A DNA stretch of 64,000 nucleotides from Megachile rotundata (taxonomy: Eukaryota > Arthropoda > Insecta > Hymenoptera > Megachilidae). The translations under genes were made by a program, and so were the position numbers. The DNA lies in NCBI RefSeq assembly GCF_050947335.1, contig NC_134995.1, positions 4,440,501-4,504,500 of the forward strand, in the 5' to 3' direction. The notes under the pieces are model-generated. The model searched no databases. It was not told the origin of the DNA and saw nothing but the letters and a program-made list of their open reading frames with translations. Positions 24,908 to 36,690 of this stretch are shown here, piece after piece; position 1 is the stretch's first letter; every line of letters begins with the position of its first letter.

Positions 24908-25250
24908 ACTAACTAACCACTGCTACAACATTAAAGCAAATGAAGGAAGTTAAATGTTATGTCAATTTCGCACTGAATGATGCTTGTTGTGGAAATCATA
25001 ATTGGACATAAACTTTAAATTGACGTGCATTCAAAAATTAAGATTTGTCATGTTTGAACCTTAAGTACGCCACATTTCAGACTTTATCCACTGCTTCACT
25101 GTTAAAACAAATAAAGAAGATTAAGGTATTATATTAATTTCACATTCAGTCATTCTTATAATGTATATTATAACTGAACTTAAACTTCAAATCGAAACAT
25201 ATTAAAAATTTGAGCAAGATTTCATTTCAAATTTAAGTGCGTCATGAGTT
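24908..25250. repeat. Diverged tandem duplication, ~170-bp units
   Basis: Unit 1 (about 24,908-25,078) and unit 2 (about 25,084-25,250) share 'ccactgct', 'ttaaarcaaatraagaag', 'ttaatttcrcactsa', 'aacttaaacttcaaat' and 'aagtrcgycat' in the same order. They directly follow the transposase pseudogene and may be its old 3' flank. Confidence 0.6.
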
Positions 25251-28200
25251 GTACTCTTCTGAATTTATCCGTGTTTAATGGACAAATATGCAAAATTTTT
25301 ATTAATTATTTCGCTTTGGACATATAAATCAAAATGTCATGAAAATCGTGTATCGCATAAATTGTCGTAGGACAATTATTATACCGTTACAAGTAATATT
25401 TATAATTCACCAATCAAGTTAAACATTACACTTCATTGTCTACAAAATAAATCAAAAGAAACTACAAAATAGTAGAAGAAATGAAAGCATAATTTTTTTA
25501 ACTGGATCAATATCGCGCAATTTAATATATCCGGGGACAAAATTTTGTCATGTGAATCGATGTATATGTTACAGAGAACTGTCCATCATGCGTTATGAAC
25601 TCATGTATGAACTAAAAGACACCTTTTCGTTACGGACGTTAAGCTCATCTGTATGCATGATCTGTTATTACCTACATGTAATATATCACATAACATATTG
25701 ATATATCGATTGCAATAAAAATAAAAAATGTGTTTTTAATTCCGTGTTCCAAACGTAACGTATACATTTGACGATACAGGTATTTATTTATGCTTGTATT
25801 TTATTAAGAAACATGCTCGTTAAATATCGTATTGCGGGAAATAATTTTATCGCGATATTAAACAATTATAGTAATACTTTCATAAGACAATTTAATTACA
25901 GTAAAAATTATGAACATGGATATAGAGAATAGATTAATTCGTATCAAAAATAGTAACTCTTGAACATAGTTCAAATTTACATACCTTTGGCAAACGTAAA
26001 AACAAATGTTAAAAAACTGTTTGTAGTATATAGTTCTATACATTCAAATAAATGTTTTTAAACAAATATTTGTAGACAGTTTTTGTACTGTTTTTAAGCA
26101 ATTGTTTCAGTGTTGTAGGTCAGCAATACGTACGTCCGAACTAGGCTATTTTAAAGTTCCATCTGAAAACGATGACGTGGCAGACAGTATCAGGTCATCT
26201 TTAACTTATAATACAATGTCTGTTATACATGCTATGAATTTAGCATTTTAATAGAAAATGTTATTTAATACTACTTGCAGGGAAGTGTATATGCGTATAG
26301 GGTTATGTACAGTTTATTATAATTATACCAATGTACATAAATATTTAATAATTATTTATAATTAGAAATTTTGTTTATATTTTTAATATATAAATAAGTT
26401 ATTTATTTTACGTTATTATTTGGTATTTTTAAGTAAACACAGAAACATCATATGTTGGTTTATTTGAAATTAATACATTAAATCTTGATACAGAAATGAA
26501 TTGTGTCGATAAATCAGTATTTATTTCAAATAGAGTAGTAGTAAAACAACAGGTCTGTACACTCAACGCCCGATTCTCTTACGAGCGAATTTCTTTAATG
26601 ATACAAAATGTTATTTAATGCTATTTATGGAGGTGTGCAAAATTTCTGTAATATTTTTATAATAAACTAAGAAATAAACGATATTTTCATTTATAATGAG
26701 TTTGTTTATGAATAATTCTATTAACTGCCAAGTATTATACGTATCTTATTATGAGGATTAAATTTTTTTGCAAAACGTATGAATATAATATTACCTAAAT
26801 CAAAACTGTTTCTTCGGATTATGTGAAAATTGTAGTTTGTTTTCAACAAACTCATTTTTCAAATCTTCTACATACATCGTGAAAAGTAGATATCTAATGC
26901 TAATATATTTGCAATATAACGTTTGTTTTACGATTGAAAAATCACCAATGATCAAATATTAATATCTACATTCCTTCTTTTAGCTATTGTACTTTGTTTA
27001 TATTGCGATTGCAAACATTTTAAACATTACTTTCACACTATTTCACACTGATATGATGTAGAATGTTAGCAAGACTACTATTATAATAGAATTGAGTTAC
27101 TTAACAAAATAGCGCCCTTTGAATGACGGCGGGAAACCATTTTTGAGTACTTTTTAACGTTTCGTTTTAATCATAACATAGGAATGCTGTTTTTAATTTT
27201 CTTAAATAAAAGATATTGACGGGATGTAATATGAGTTACTTCAAATAATTTGTCGTTCAATTTCTGAAATAAAACTTTATGAAAGAAGAGATCTACTTCT
27301 TTTCAGTAGCTTCTATCAAATAATCGACAAGAACGATATTTACCTCTTTGTTCTTTATATATTTTAAGAGTGTTTTATTTACTTTGCACCGATATTATTA
27401 AGAATTCTATGCAACCAAAATTTGTGACTAATACTTCATTTGTCACACCTATCGATATCCTAATATTTGAACTTGGCTATCGCACCAATGTACTGCCCAT
27501 ATTTCTATGCTCCCAATGGGGAAGCTGATGCAAAGCTCAGCCCAGAGGGCACTAATAAAGCAAATACCACACTGAAATATCGTTATAATATTAGAAGTTG
27601 TATTTATTTACATTTTGTTCGACTGATATTCGATTGTTTAATTAAACTGACAACAAAAGATGAAAATTGTGGTCACATAACTGTTATGTGATTTAATTAT
27701 TTATTAACGGAAACGGCATATTTCATCTGAAAGCAAAAGCGATCTCTCAAGTGAAGAATTTTTTATTTAATATTAGTAAATAATGAATAAGCCACATAAC
27801 TATAGCAATCATAAGTATAATACTGAACCTTAATGATTGTTTTACAATCAATAAAATTAAACACAGTGGACATGCTAATCATCGAACATTGGTGATATAT
27901 GACATGTTGTTCATGACCGTTTTTATTTAAATAAAAGTGACAATTTTAAAAATTACATTTACTACTACAAATTATAGTATAAATTTATTATACACGTTGG
28001 AAAAAACTGGCACTGAAAATTTTTAGGTATTATTTTATATACTAATTTTTATATTATTATTGTATGTTAAAAATATTAAACTTCAATATATCTATTATCC
28101 AATGCATTACGCGTTTGCAGTAATTTTTTAATAAAATTACACACTTTAATTTTACGTGATATTATTTTAATGTTAGCAATAATAAAGATATGAATAATAT

Positions 28201-29510
28201 TACTAATATTAGAAAGAAATATAAAATTTATTGAATTTAAAAATAATATTAGTTTAAATCGTTGCGCATGAATTATTATAAATTACGTATCATTCATTTT
28301 ATATTTCGATGTACAGTAAGCATGAGAAATAATAGAAAATTTTCCTTGCTAAAAATTTGTTATTCAAGCGCTCATCTTCACTAAATCGATGTCTCCATTT
28401 TCTGAGTCAAGTAGGCAAATTACTCAGAATTCTTCTGGCTTCTTAGAATGATTGCATGCCGAAAATGTTCATATCTGTTAACTGCATAAGTGTGTTCAGT
28501 GTGACCTAAATATGCAAAAATCACGGTGACCTACTTAGCTGTTATATTCTAGTTTGAAAAAGAAGAAGATGCGAGTGATTAAACACGATGAGCGTGAAAG
28601 TTCGTTTTAATTGCGGCATCATTCCAGCTGGAAAATTGATAATTTTATAATTTAATTTATAATTACTGCACATTGTCGAAAATGTATTTTTGATTGAATA
28701 AGTGTTATCCTTTTATTTCTTTTTTAATCGTAAAGAGCACCAAACGGACGTTAGTCGATTTAGCAATTTTATTCATAAACAACAAAACCAACTTTTAATA
28801 TTGCGTCAAGAGAATTGCGACATGCTTTCTCAATAAAAACTTAGTATTCATAATGAAACTTTAATTTTAAAACGTTCGCATTTATTTAGAACACTTAGTT
28901 AAAATTAGATATTTTCTTCTTTAATTAATTTTAAACATTATTCAACGAATAAGTTGCAAACTACACTCGGACGTTTTCATTTTATTTAATGTTCTTCCAA
29001 TTAAATTCACCATCATAATAATAGACTCATAAAGTTGTGCAAATTCTAACAGCTAACTTTACTTATGTTTTGCTTTATTCATTAACATAACATCAATAAT
29101 AGAAATTCATTTCAGCAATTAACTTTTTAATTAAAAATACAGGAAATTTGCTGAATATTTAAATAACTGTAATTACACATAATCGAAATTTTGTTCAGAC
29201 TCAATTACTTTTTGTTTAAAATAATGGACTAAATAATTTTGTGTTTAAAAAGATTATTCGAGATAAAATCTTCGTGTAAATTTTGTAAATTTAAATCCAT
29301 GGTCAAAAATTGTTCTATATAAATCAGTTTATAGTAAAAGTCTTGTATTCATTAAATAATATTTCAATTTCTATACGTATGTCTACATATTATTAGAATT
29401 AGTTGCACACAAAGTAATAACTTAAATCTGTTTAAGTTGTAAAGATCAAGAATTAGAAGGTAAAAAATTGAAATTAAAATTTCAATCATGTATTTATTAC
29501 AATAGAATTT
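25251..29510. other. AT-rich non-coding stretch
   Basis: No gene is recognised over 4.2 kb. A short direct repeat 'aaaatgttatttaat' + 'gctatt' lies at 26,258 and 26,606. The 74-codon frame near 27,467-27,691 shows no motif. The rest is A/T runs and degenerate words. Confidence 0.55.
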
Positions 29511-29557
29511 GTAACATATTACAAAATGTGAAAAATATATATTTTGTAATATATTAC
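29511..29557. repeat. AT-rich hairpin
   Basis: GTAACATATTACAAAAT pairs with ATTTTGTAATATATTAC (17-bp arms, one mismatch) around a 13-bp loop. Confidence 0.7.
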
Positions 29558-31969
29558 AGAATATATACAAGTTTTATAAGTAGACTTATTTTGTTTAAAA
29601 AAAACAAACAAACTAATGAAACAAGAAAAAAATATTTTGAAATATCTGTTTTTCTTTATAACTAATTTCCTTCTAACTGTAAAAATTATCGCAGAAGTAT
29701 AGTTATAACTTTACTTTTAATAATACTGTATTCTTTTTTTGTATAAATAAATTCGTCGTATCATATCGCAAATAAAAATTAATAGTTATATATACCAAAT
29801 GATGGAAAACTCCACATTTGAGAGAGTTAAAATTAATTGTTTAATAGTAACAATTAACGAAGTCAACAGTGTAATAAAAAAATTGTTCAAAATACAATAA
29901 CACTTAACCTCAATTTTCCGAAATCGAATATACGATATCTTGCAATATTGAATTTCCAATAACCTCAATCTCTGCAATTGAAAAATTTTTGAAAATTAAT
30001 TTGGCTATTAAAAAAATATTACACGATTCCATTAAAAAAAAATACTATAATGGCACTTTTCCAGTGTATCGTTGCACATGTGAGAGAAAAGGGTGTTTGA
30101 AAAAGTAGAGCTTGTTGTACCATTGAGTTTTTTTTACCATATTGTCCAATCTTCAACGAAACAGGAGTTATAACTCGCTGCATGTGAGTGTTTATCCTTG
30201 AACAATAAAACAGCAGTTTTTACTCGTTAAAACTTTTATTGCAGCGATTGTGAGCTAATATTTAATTTAATTACGCATGAAATATTATTCTTATTATTAC
30301 ATTTTCTCCAAATCATTGAATTTACAAAATATTTCATTTTTAATAATCCTGTAAATTAGTGTAAACAATTTCGACAAAACAATTATTAATGTTTCACATT
30401 GGTAATGACAAATTAACAAAAGATTATTAAGTCATTATAATTTATGATATTGAATAAATTGATGACTTCAATTTTAGTGTTTTTTGATAAGTTCATAATC
30501 TATGTCGAAAATAACAAGTTCAACTTTAACAATTTATTAAAATATGTAATTTACATGTTAACTATAGCAAAGGTCATCGATAACCGATTCTAATGTTATT
30601 AAATATTTAATAAAAAAATAAGGAAGGCTGTTTTTACATAACATCATTATTAAATAAATAGTAGTAGATAGTATACTGAAAAACCTTGAATTCGAATCCA
30701 TTACGGTCTAAGTTTTCCGCATCGAGGATGATGGACAATTCTCTCCACGTTTCGTACTCTTCGGACTTACCGTTAGGACCGTAGACCCTCAGCTATCGGT
30801 TTCGACAGACATGCGGCATTTACCGCAATAATAAGACCGTTTTTATGACTTACTACTCAAATCGTGACGTTTCTGCTGAAAATCAGTAAACTTCTAAGCG
30901 TTATACCTCGATAAATAATAAAAATCGGGTAAATATATTAAAATATAATGAATTCGTCTTGAAAAGCACTATTGCCTGATCGAAAAAAAAATGTATAGTT
31001 CAATTTCAAGAACGAAACTTCACCATCATATCTTTTAATTTAATAACATTAAACAAATTTTGTTTACGCCAAAACATAGAGTCCCTTTTACCCTGCAATT
31101 TCCGTATAAACACTTTTTCGTGACATCCATAGTTCATGAAATATTGCGCTATCACACTTAGGCATGGACGCTCTGTACTGTATGTTATATTCGAATTGAG
31201 CGCTCAAGAGGGGTCACGTGATGTGCAGCGGCCATCTTGCATTCATACCGGGCCTTTTTTACCTTGATCACCCAGTATTTACTGTTCAATTTTATCATTT
31301 CTTTTTTCTTTTCACTTTTGCATATTATTGAATATTTATAAAAAATCATATTAAAGAAAAATCTGTTTCTTTTTTTTATTCTTCTGTTATATACTAAGCT
31401 ATTTGATGTACTTAATCCTTAATTGAAATTGGATATCTATCAAAAAGAACATTTAAAACATAATGTCGCTTAACACAAAACATTAAACATAAGAATATTT
31501 TATTAATTATACTGGATTCACAAAAGAAATGAAACAATGAACGAACTTTCTACTAAATTTATTGGTAGTAAAAGATATCCTTTAATAACGTAATAAAAGA
31601 GAAATTGGTTCAATTTTACAAAAAGCATATTTTAAAATAAATTTAATAACGAATCGTTTTTTTAACGAAGACCGATTCTTTCATTAAGCTAAAGCGGTAT
31701 AATATTTCATCATGTAAGCATTTAAATTAAAAGGCAAAGTTATGTGAAAAATATAACACTCGTGAAATACACGTTTACGCAATAATTTTGTAATAATGTT
31801 TAAGTATTACACATTAGTGTCAATCGTTATTTATACATTATAACTGTTAAGGTTTGTTACACATTAAGCAGTTGTAATCAAATAAAAAACTTGTGAAAAA
31901 TAGACATATTTTTTGTTCAGTTAAACTTAACAAGCTCTAAAACATGATAAAGTTAACAAATATTCACAT
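29558..31969. other. Non-coding stretch with two short G+C-richer patches
   Basis: No gene is recognised. The patch at about 30,690-30,890 (GTACTCTTCGGACTTACCG) and the patch at about 31,130-31,260 (GGTCACGTGATGTGCAGCGG) are richer in G+C. The second contains a GGTCACGTGAT E-box-like word. Otherwise AT-rich. Confidence 0.5.
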
Positions 31970-32225
31970 ACAAGGGGTACACTAAAAGAAACCGAACTTT
32001 TTTTAAAGTTTATATATTCAAATTTTAGGCACAAACCTTCAATTCCCTTCAAAGTACTCTCCACTTGTATAATTCCATTTCATATTGTTTAAATTCATTT
32101 TTTGTAATGCTTGACAGCACCTCCGTCATTTTTTCTTCGTCTCAGCAACATCAGCAAAACGCCTTCGTTTCATACTTCTTTTCGATGAAACAAAAAAAGT
32201 CGCATAGGGCAAGGTCGGGTAAGTA
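31970..32225 (-). pseudogene. Mariner transposase C-terminal fragment (minus strand)
   Basis: Reading the minus strand from about 32,215 to the stop at 32,039 gives, across frameshifts, PDLALCDFF, FC-FIEKKYETK, FC-DVAE-KK-, ITKNEF-QYE and a GEYFEGN-type end followed by a stop. This is the C-terminal third of a mariner transposase, where PDLAPCDFFLF carries the third catalytic Asp. The catalytic D of PDL is kept, but a C-to-L neighbour change, frameshifts and the missing upstream two thirds make it dead. Beyond the stop, about 31,972-32,005 (AAGGGGTACACTAAAAGAAA) resembles a mariner end. A second fragment starts just beside it in the opposite direction. Confidence 0.75.
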
Positions 32226-32438
32226 TGAGGATGAGGAACAGGGGTCATATCATTTTTGGTCAAGAATTGTCAGAGACATGAAAAGAAACCGTTTTGCTGA
32301 TGTTGCTTAGGTGAAGGAAAAACGACGAATGCTCTGTCAAGCATCATAAAAGATGAATGTAAACAATGTGTTGAAAAATGGAATAGAAAATTAGACAAGT
32401 GTATTAATGGAAGTAGAATGTACTTTGAAGAGGATTGA
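32226..32438 (+). pseudogene. Mariner transposase C-terminal fragment (plus strand)
   Basis: The plus strand reads RDMKRNRFADVA, an in-frame stop where Glu is expected, VKEK, then in the next frame NALSSIIKDECKQCVEKW, NRKLDKCINGSRMYFEED and a stop at 32,436-32,438. This aligns, word for word, with the C-terminal end of mariner transposases (K-x-x-RFADV-x-E-x-K ... W-x-R-L-x-KCI ... YFE). It is homologous to the minus-strand fragment directly to the left, so two C-terminal fragments lie back to back with their 5' parts missing. One stop and at least one frameshift show that it is inactive. Confidence 0.8.
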
Positions 32439-33802
32439 AGATTCGTGTTTATTTACTACTTATGCTACTTATTTCCTATTCTGATTCTGCTTGTTTATTT
32501 AGGAATAACTGCATTGTTTCGTATTAGGTGAAGTTATGCTATATTACTGCACTTTATCACAACTTATTAACCTGATAAAATTATAAAGTAAAAGCAATAT
32601 TATATAAATATTGTGTTGTTTCATATAACTAGTAAAAATACAAATAACTTGCAAAAATGAAATCATTTATGTTATTCATTGATTTTTATAAGAACTCTTA
32701 TTACGCACGTGTTAGTACTATTCGACTTTATTTCAAGGACTGAACATGTAAATTACATGTAAATTATAGGTGTCGCTTAAACAAAAATAAGGTAGATCCC
32801 TTCTAAACGCAAAGATAATAATTACATTTATCCTTTTAACAACTTACTCAATCATATGTTTGTTGCATTAATGGAATGCAGTGCACACTTAACGATGTTC
32901 ATAAAATTCATAATAACACAGTTCTATATGGCAGAATCAAAAGTACCCATGTGTACTATTTTAGTTTAAAAATAGGAAGCAGCGATGGTGATCAATCAAT
33001 AGACCTGTTGCAATGCACCATTCCAAATGCAAATCCTATTTCTCTGAAGACATATTGTCTAGCATATAACACCACACAGTGAACAACACCACTGGGACAA
33101 TTCAGGACACTTGATTAAACACAGCAGTATTTTTCTTATACTATTCTGCATTCAACCACAAATTAATAAGTTATGTTATTTTTAAACAATTAATTCTATT
33201 TAACGATAATATACTCATTTATGTAATAATAATAACAGTAAAGTTATATTAGTGACAGTAACATTAAAGGTCAATTTATTTGCAATAGTAACGATACAGC
33301 TATAACTTATTTAGCAATAGTAATAATAAATATATTTGTGTTTTATGAAGAAAGATATAAATACTGTTATTACGAACTTTAATAATCTCTTTTTATTTCT
33401 TCAATGTTTTCATGTAACTTACTTTCTTTGTTTGTTAGTTATTAATAGATGTAACACGAGGAAGTTTACATGGTAAAAAGTTGTGCCAAGAATAATCTAT
33501 AAAAATGTAAAACAGATTTTACGTTTGCGATTGATTTTAATCTGGTAAAAGAAAATTAAAATTATATTCAAAATGTTATAATTCAATGCTATACTTAAAT
33601 GTTATACTTCATTATTATAATTAAATCTTGTACTTAAATATTATAATTTAATTTCAAAGTAGCAATAACTATAGAATATAAGAAAAATTAAAGAATAATA
33701 TAGAAAATAGAGTTATCCAAATTCTATTTCAGAATAAACAATGTTTATTAATCTTTCTTCTACTGAAAAGAAGAAGAATAAAGAGATTATTTAACTTCTT
33801 AT
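32439..33802. other. AT-rich spacer
   Basis: Nothing is recognised. 'acatgtaaattacatgtaaatt' at 32,744-32,765 is a small tandem/palindromic word. The 68-codon plus-strand frame near 32.9-33.1 kb is unrecognised. Confidence 0.5.
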
Positions 33803-34117
33803 TTAACCAGTTAAGTGTGTTTGACGACTATATCCGTTATGGAGATGTGGCAGAATTTTGTGTCATGACGACTATATCCGTCATGTTGTAAAATTTTGTT
33901 ACAATTTGATATTTAAATCGTAATTTTAAAACTAAATTATATTCGTAAATTGTAATGTGTTTAAAATATTTAGAGGTCAACTCAAAATGAAATAAACAAA
34001 TAAAAAGTGTAAATGATTTGAGATGGATTCATAAATTCTTGAGAGATAACTATTCATCGCTTGATTATCGCGACTGGTGCGCGCTTTGCAAAAAGATCGC
34101 CACAGTTAACTGGTTAA
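33803..34117. mobile_element. TTAA-flanked short element, copy 1 (piggyBac-like MITE)
   Basis: A 315-bp unit begins TTAACCAGTTAAG and ends CAGTTAACTGGTTAA. The terminal inverted repeat is CCAGTTAA(C/G)TG bounded by TTAA on each side, the target preferred by piggyBac-type transposases. A second copy lies at 62,291-62,615 and is about 90% identical by eye over its whole length, so the boundaries are set by comparison. Inside, a roughly 44-bp segment with GACGACTATATCCG is duplicated in tandem, and CATGACG...CGTCATG forms a small hairpin. There is no coding capacity. The ends lack the CCC start of classical piggyBac, so the superfamily is inferred. Confidence 0.8.
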
Positions 34118-34900
34118 AACATAAGAAAAGTTATTAGAAGAATATACCAATAATTTCATATAAAAGAACAAATTTAATTTTCATATTTCATAACATGATA
34201 GCCCACAAAAAAATTAGTTTATGCAGTTGTATTCGCTATACAGTTCTGTACTAGGCAAAATAATCGGACTATCATAAATTTTCGGAAACACTTCGGATAA
34301 GAATAGATAGTAGAGTAAGGACTTGCAAGAAAATTGTTGCGCACTCCAGTGGCGGGTGCAGGGATATCCCAGATGCTTCCCAATTTTCACCAACCGAATA
34401 TTGGATTGAATATCTGTGTATTTTGCAGATACGTATTTCAGGCTAAAATTTTCGATTCGAATTTCGTTTATTTCGTTTCGTGAGCTACCTACACCACATT
34501 GGTATAAAGAAGTAGCAAGCTATTCGAGGAGGATATAATATATTATGATATTATCATTTTGATTTGCGTTCGTACCTGTATCTGATAGTATAAGTGAATT
34601 AAAGCAATGTTGCATGATTTTAAAAAGTAGATAAATGGTAAACGAAGTATTTTTAACAATAAATAGAAGGTAATTTTTGTTTCTTAAATTGATATGTATA
34701 TTTTCTTGTAATCGAAATTATGGAATATCTTGTTTAGACCTGAAGTTCAAGTTTTTGATTATGATTAAGTTTTTTAAATTCTCTGTATTAATAATTATAT
34801 ATTAACAATAATAATCATTATATATGTAATTGTGGTTTCGAATGATGAGTAATTTAAGATTCAGTACATGTATGTATATTGTCGATATTTCAGTACTGTT
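34118..34900. other. AT-rich spacer
   Basis: No gene is recognised. A G+C-richer patch at 34,330-34,400 (CCAGTGGCGGGTGCAGGG) stands alone. Confidence 0.5.
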
Positions 34901-35411
34901 AATTTTCCAAATTTCTAAATTTCCAAATTCCCAATTTCCCAATCATTCAAATTCTCAAAGTCTCAAATCCCCAAATCCCCAAATTCTCTAATTCCTAAAT
35001 TCCCAAATTCCCAAATTCCCAAATTTCCCAATTTCCCAATTACTCAAATTCCCAAAGTCCCAAATCCCCAAATTCTCTAATTCCTAAATTCCCAAGTTTT
35101 CCAATTTCCCAATTTCCAAATTCTCAAATTCCCAATTTCCCAATTTCCAAATTTCCCAGTCACCCAATTACTCAAATTCCCGAAGTCCCAAATCCCCAAA
35201 TCCCCAAATCCCCAAATTCTCAAATTCCTAAATTCCCAAGTTTCCCAATTTCCCAATTTCCCAATTTCCCAATTTCCCAAATTCCCAAATTCCCAAATTC
35301 CCAAATGCTCTAATTCCTAAATTCCCAAATTCCCAAATTCCCAATTTCTCAAAATCCTGAATTTCTAAGTTCCCAAATTCTCAAATTTTCAAATTCCAAA
35401 ATTCCCAGTTT
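34901..35411. repeat. CCCAAATT minisatellite with higher-order units
   Basis: About 500 bp built of 7-8-bp words (CCCAAATT, CCCAATTT, CCCCAAAT). The phrase 'tactcaaattcccaaagtc' + 'ccaaatccccaaattct' recurs at 34,944, 35,041 and 35,169, so longer segments of 97-128 bp have been duplicated. The plus strand is almost pure pyrimidine plus A, with hardly any G. The Gly-Asn-Trp-Glu-rich minus-strand frame is produced by the repeat. Confidence 0.9.
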
Positions 35412-36184
35412 ACCACTACTGTTATTTTGATCTGACTTCCCAGATAAATGACAAAAATGTGAATTACCATTTTGCATTTACACCTATACTTTGCAAAAAG
35501 AAATAATTCTTCAACACAAAACTAAAGAAAACCTATTTAAAAAATATTATTAAATAATTTCTAGACAAATTCGACAAAAACATGAAGTATCTGAAGAACT
35601 TCATTCCACGATTTTACCGATAGATATACTCATGCTTTCAGAGCCAGTATACGTCTGAACATGGTAATATTCCGCACATTTTGCATAAAGTATAGGGACT
35701 CGATAAAAAACCACTCTAAAATTCCACCGTTGTGTAAAGCACCTCATGCTACACATGCAGTAATGCAGGTTTACGAATAGATCAATCACTATATGAAAGT
35801 TTGTAGAGAGCCTTAAACTTCCATCTCCCAGTAACAATATGGAAGTTGCTCGTTAGTAAATGAATAAACTGTAACAATACAATGTTATAACAAGAAATAC
35901 ATTTCGTGTGAAAAGTAACAAAAAGTCACGTACGTATCATAAACCCAACTTACGTTAGAATTTTCAGCTTGAACGGCTTCCCAACACTATTCTGTGATCC
36001 TTTGGGAGGAATCAGATGGCATTGCAACTGTACACGTTCTTAGAACGTGATAGAAAGTTAGCACCTCGTTACAACTTTAGTAAATACTGTCGAGAAAATG
36101 TTTTTAAGAAGGTTACTTAATAATGTTTGACCACATGTAAGTCATTAAGGGCCCACTGTAGTGACCAAATACTCTAAGTGTGAT
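35412..36184. other. Spacer
   Basis: No gene is recognised. The frame of 78 codons on the minus strand at about 35.6-35.8 kb shows no family signature. Confidence 0.5.
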
Positions 36185-36690
36185 TTTGAGTGGCTTGGAA
36201 AATTAACTTCAAGCAATCTTTGTTTATCTTACGTTGTTTTGGACAGGAGAGATACATAGTAGACATTTGGTTTCAAAAAATGTGTAAAAGTGCGATTTCC
36301 TTTTGCCAGGGTTTTGAAGCCAAGAAGTAATATTTCGTCATGATTTCTTTCCCAAAATATTTCTTGTATAATTCTGCAGTGCCGTAAAGAGAGTTTGCAA
36401 TTTTACCATCAAAATTCACGAGAAGGAAACATGCTTTTATAGAAGAAATTTGTTCATGTCCCATTTTTCCAAAAAGAGCTCTTTACTGCACTGAAGAATT
36501 ATACAAAGAATATTTTGGAAAAGAAATTATTACAAAATATTGCTTCCTGACTTCAAACTCTTGGCAAAACGACGTTGCGTTTTGACCCATTTCTAAAAAC
36601 CAAATATCTATTGTCCTTATCTCTCCATTCCAGACCAATACACTATAAAGTAAACAACGATCGCAGATTATTAATTTTTTGTCAGTCTTC
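36185..36690. mobile_element. Fold-back inverted repeat (~200-bp arms)
   Basis: The left arm (about 36,185-36,393) and right arm (about 36,478-36,690) are inverted copies. Both contain, in opposite orientation, GGAGAGATA, 'atatttggttt', 'ttttgccaagagtttgaag', 'aaatatttcttgtataatt' and 'tgcagtgc..taaagag'. The arms are perhaps 75% identical by eye and enclose an 84-bp loop. The two open frames of 63 and 69 codons are the two arms read on the minus strand. No target duplication was found and the family is unknown. Confidence 0.7.

Noticed and set aside
27467..27691. 74-codon plus-strand frame with a start in moderately G+C-rich DNA
   Set aside because: No motif, and its second half is AT-noise.
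35077..35304. Gly-Asn-Trp-Glu repeat protein frame
   Set aside because: It lies fully inside the CCCAAATT minisatellite and is produced by it.
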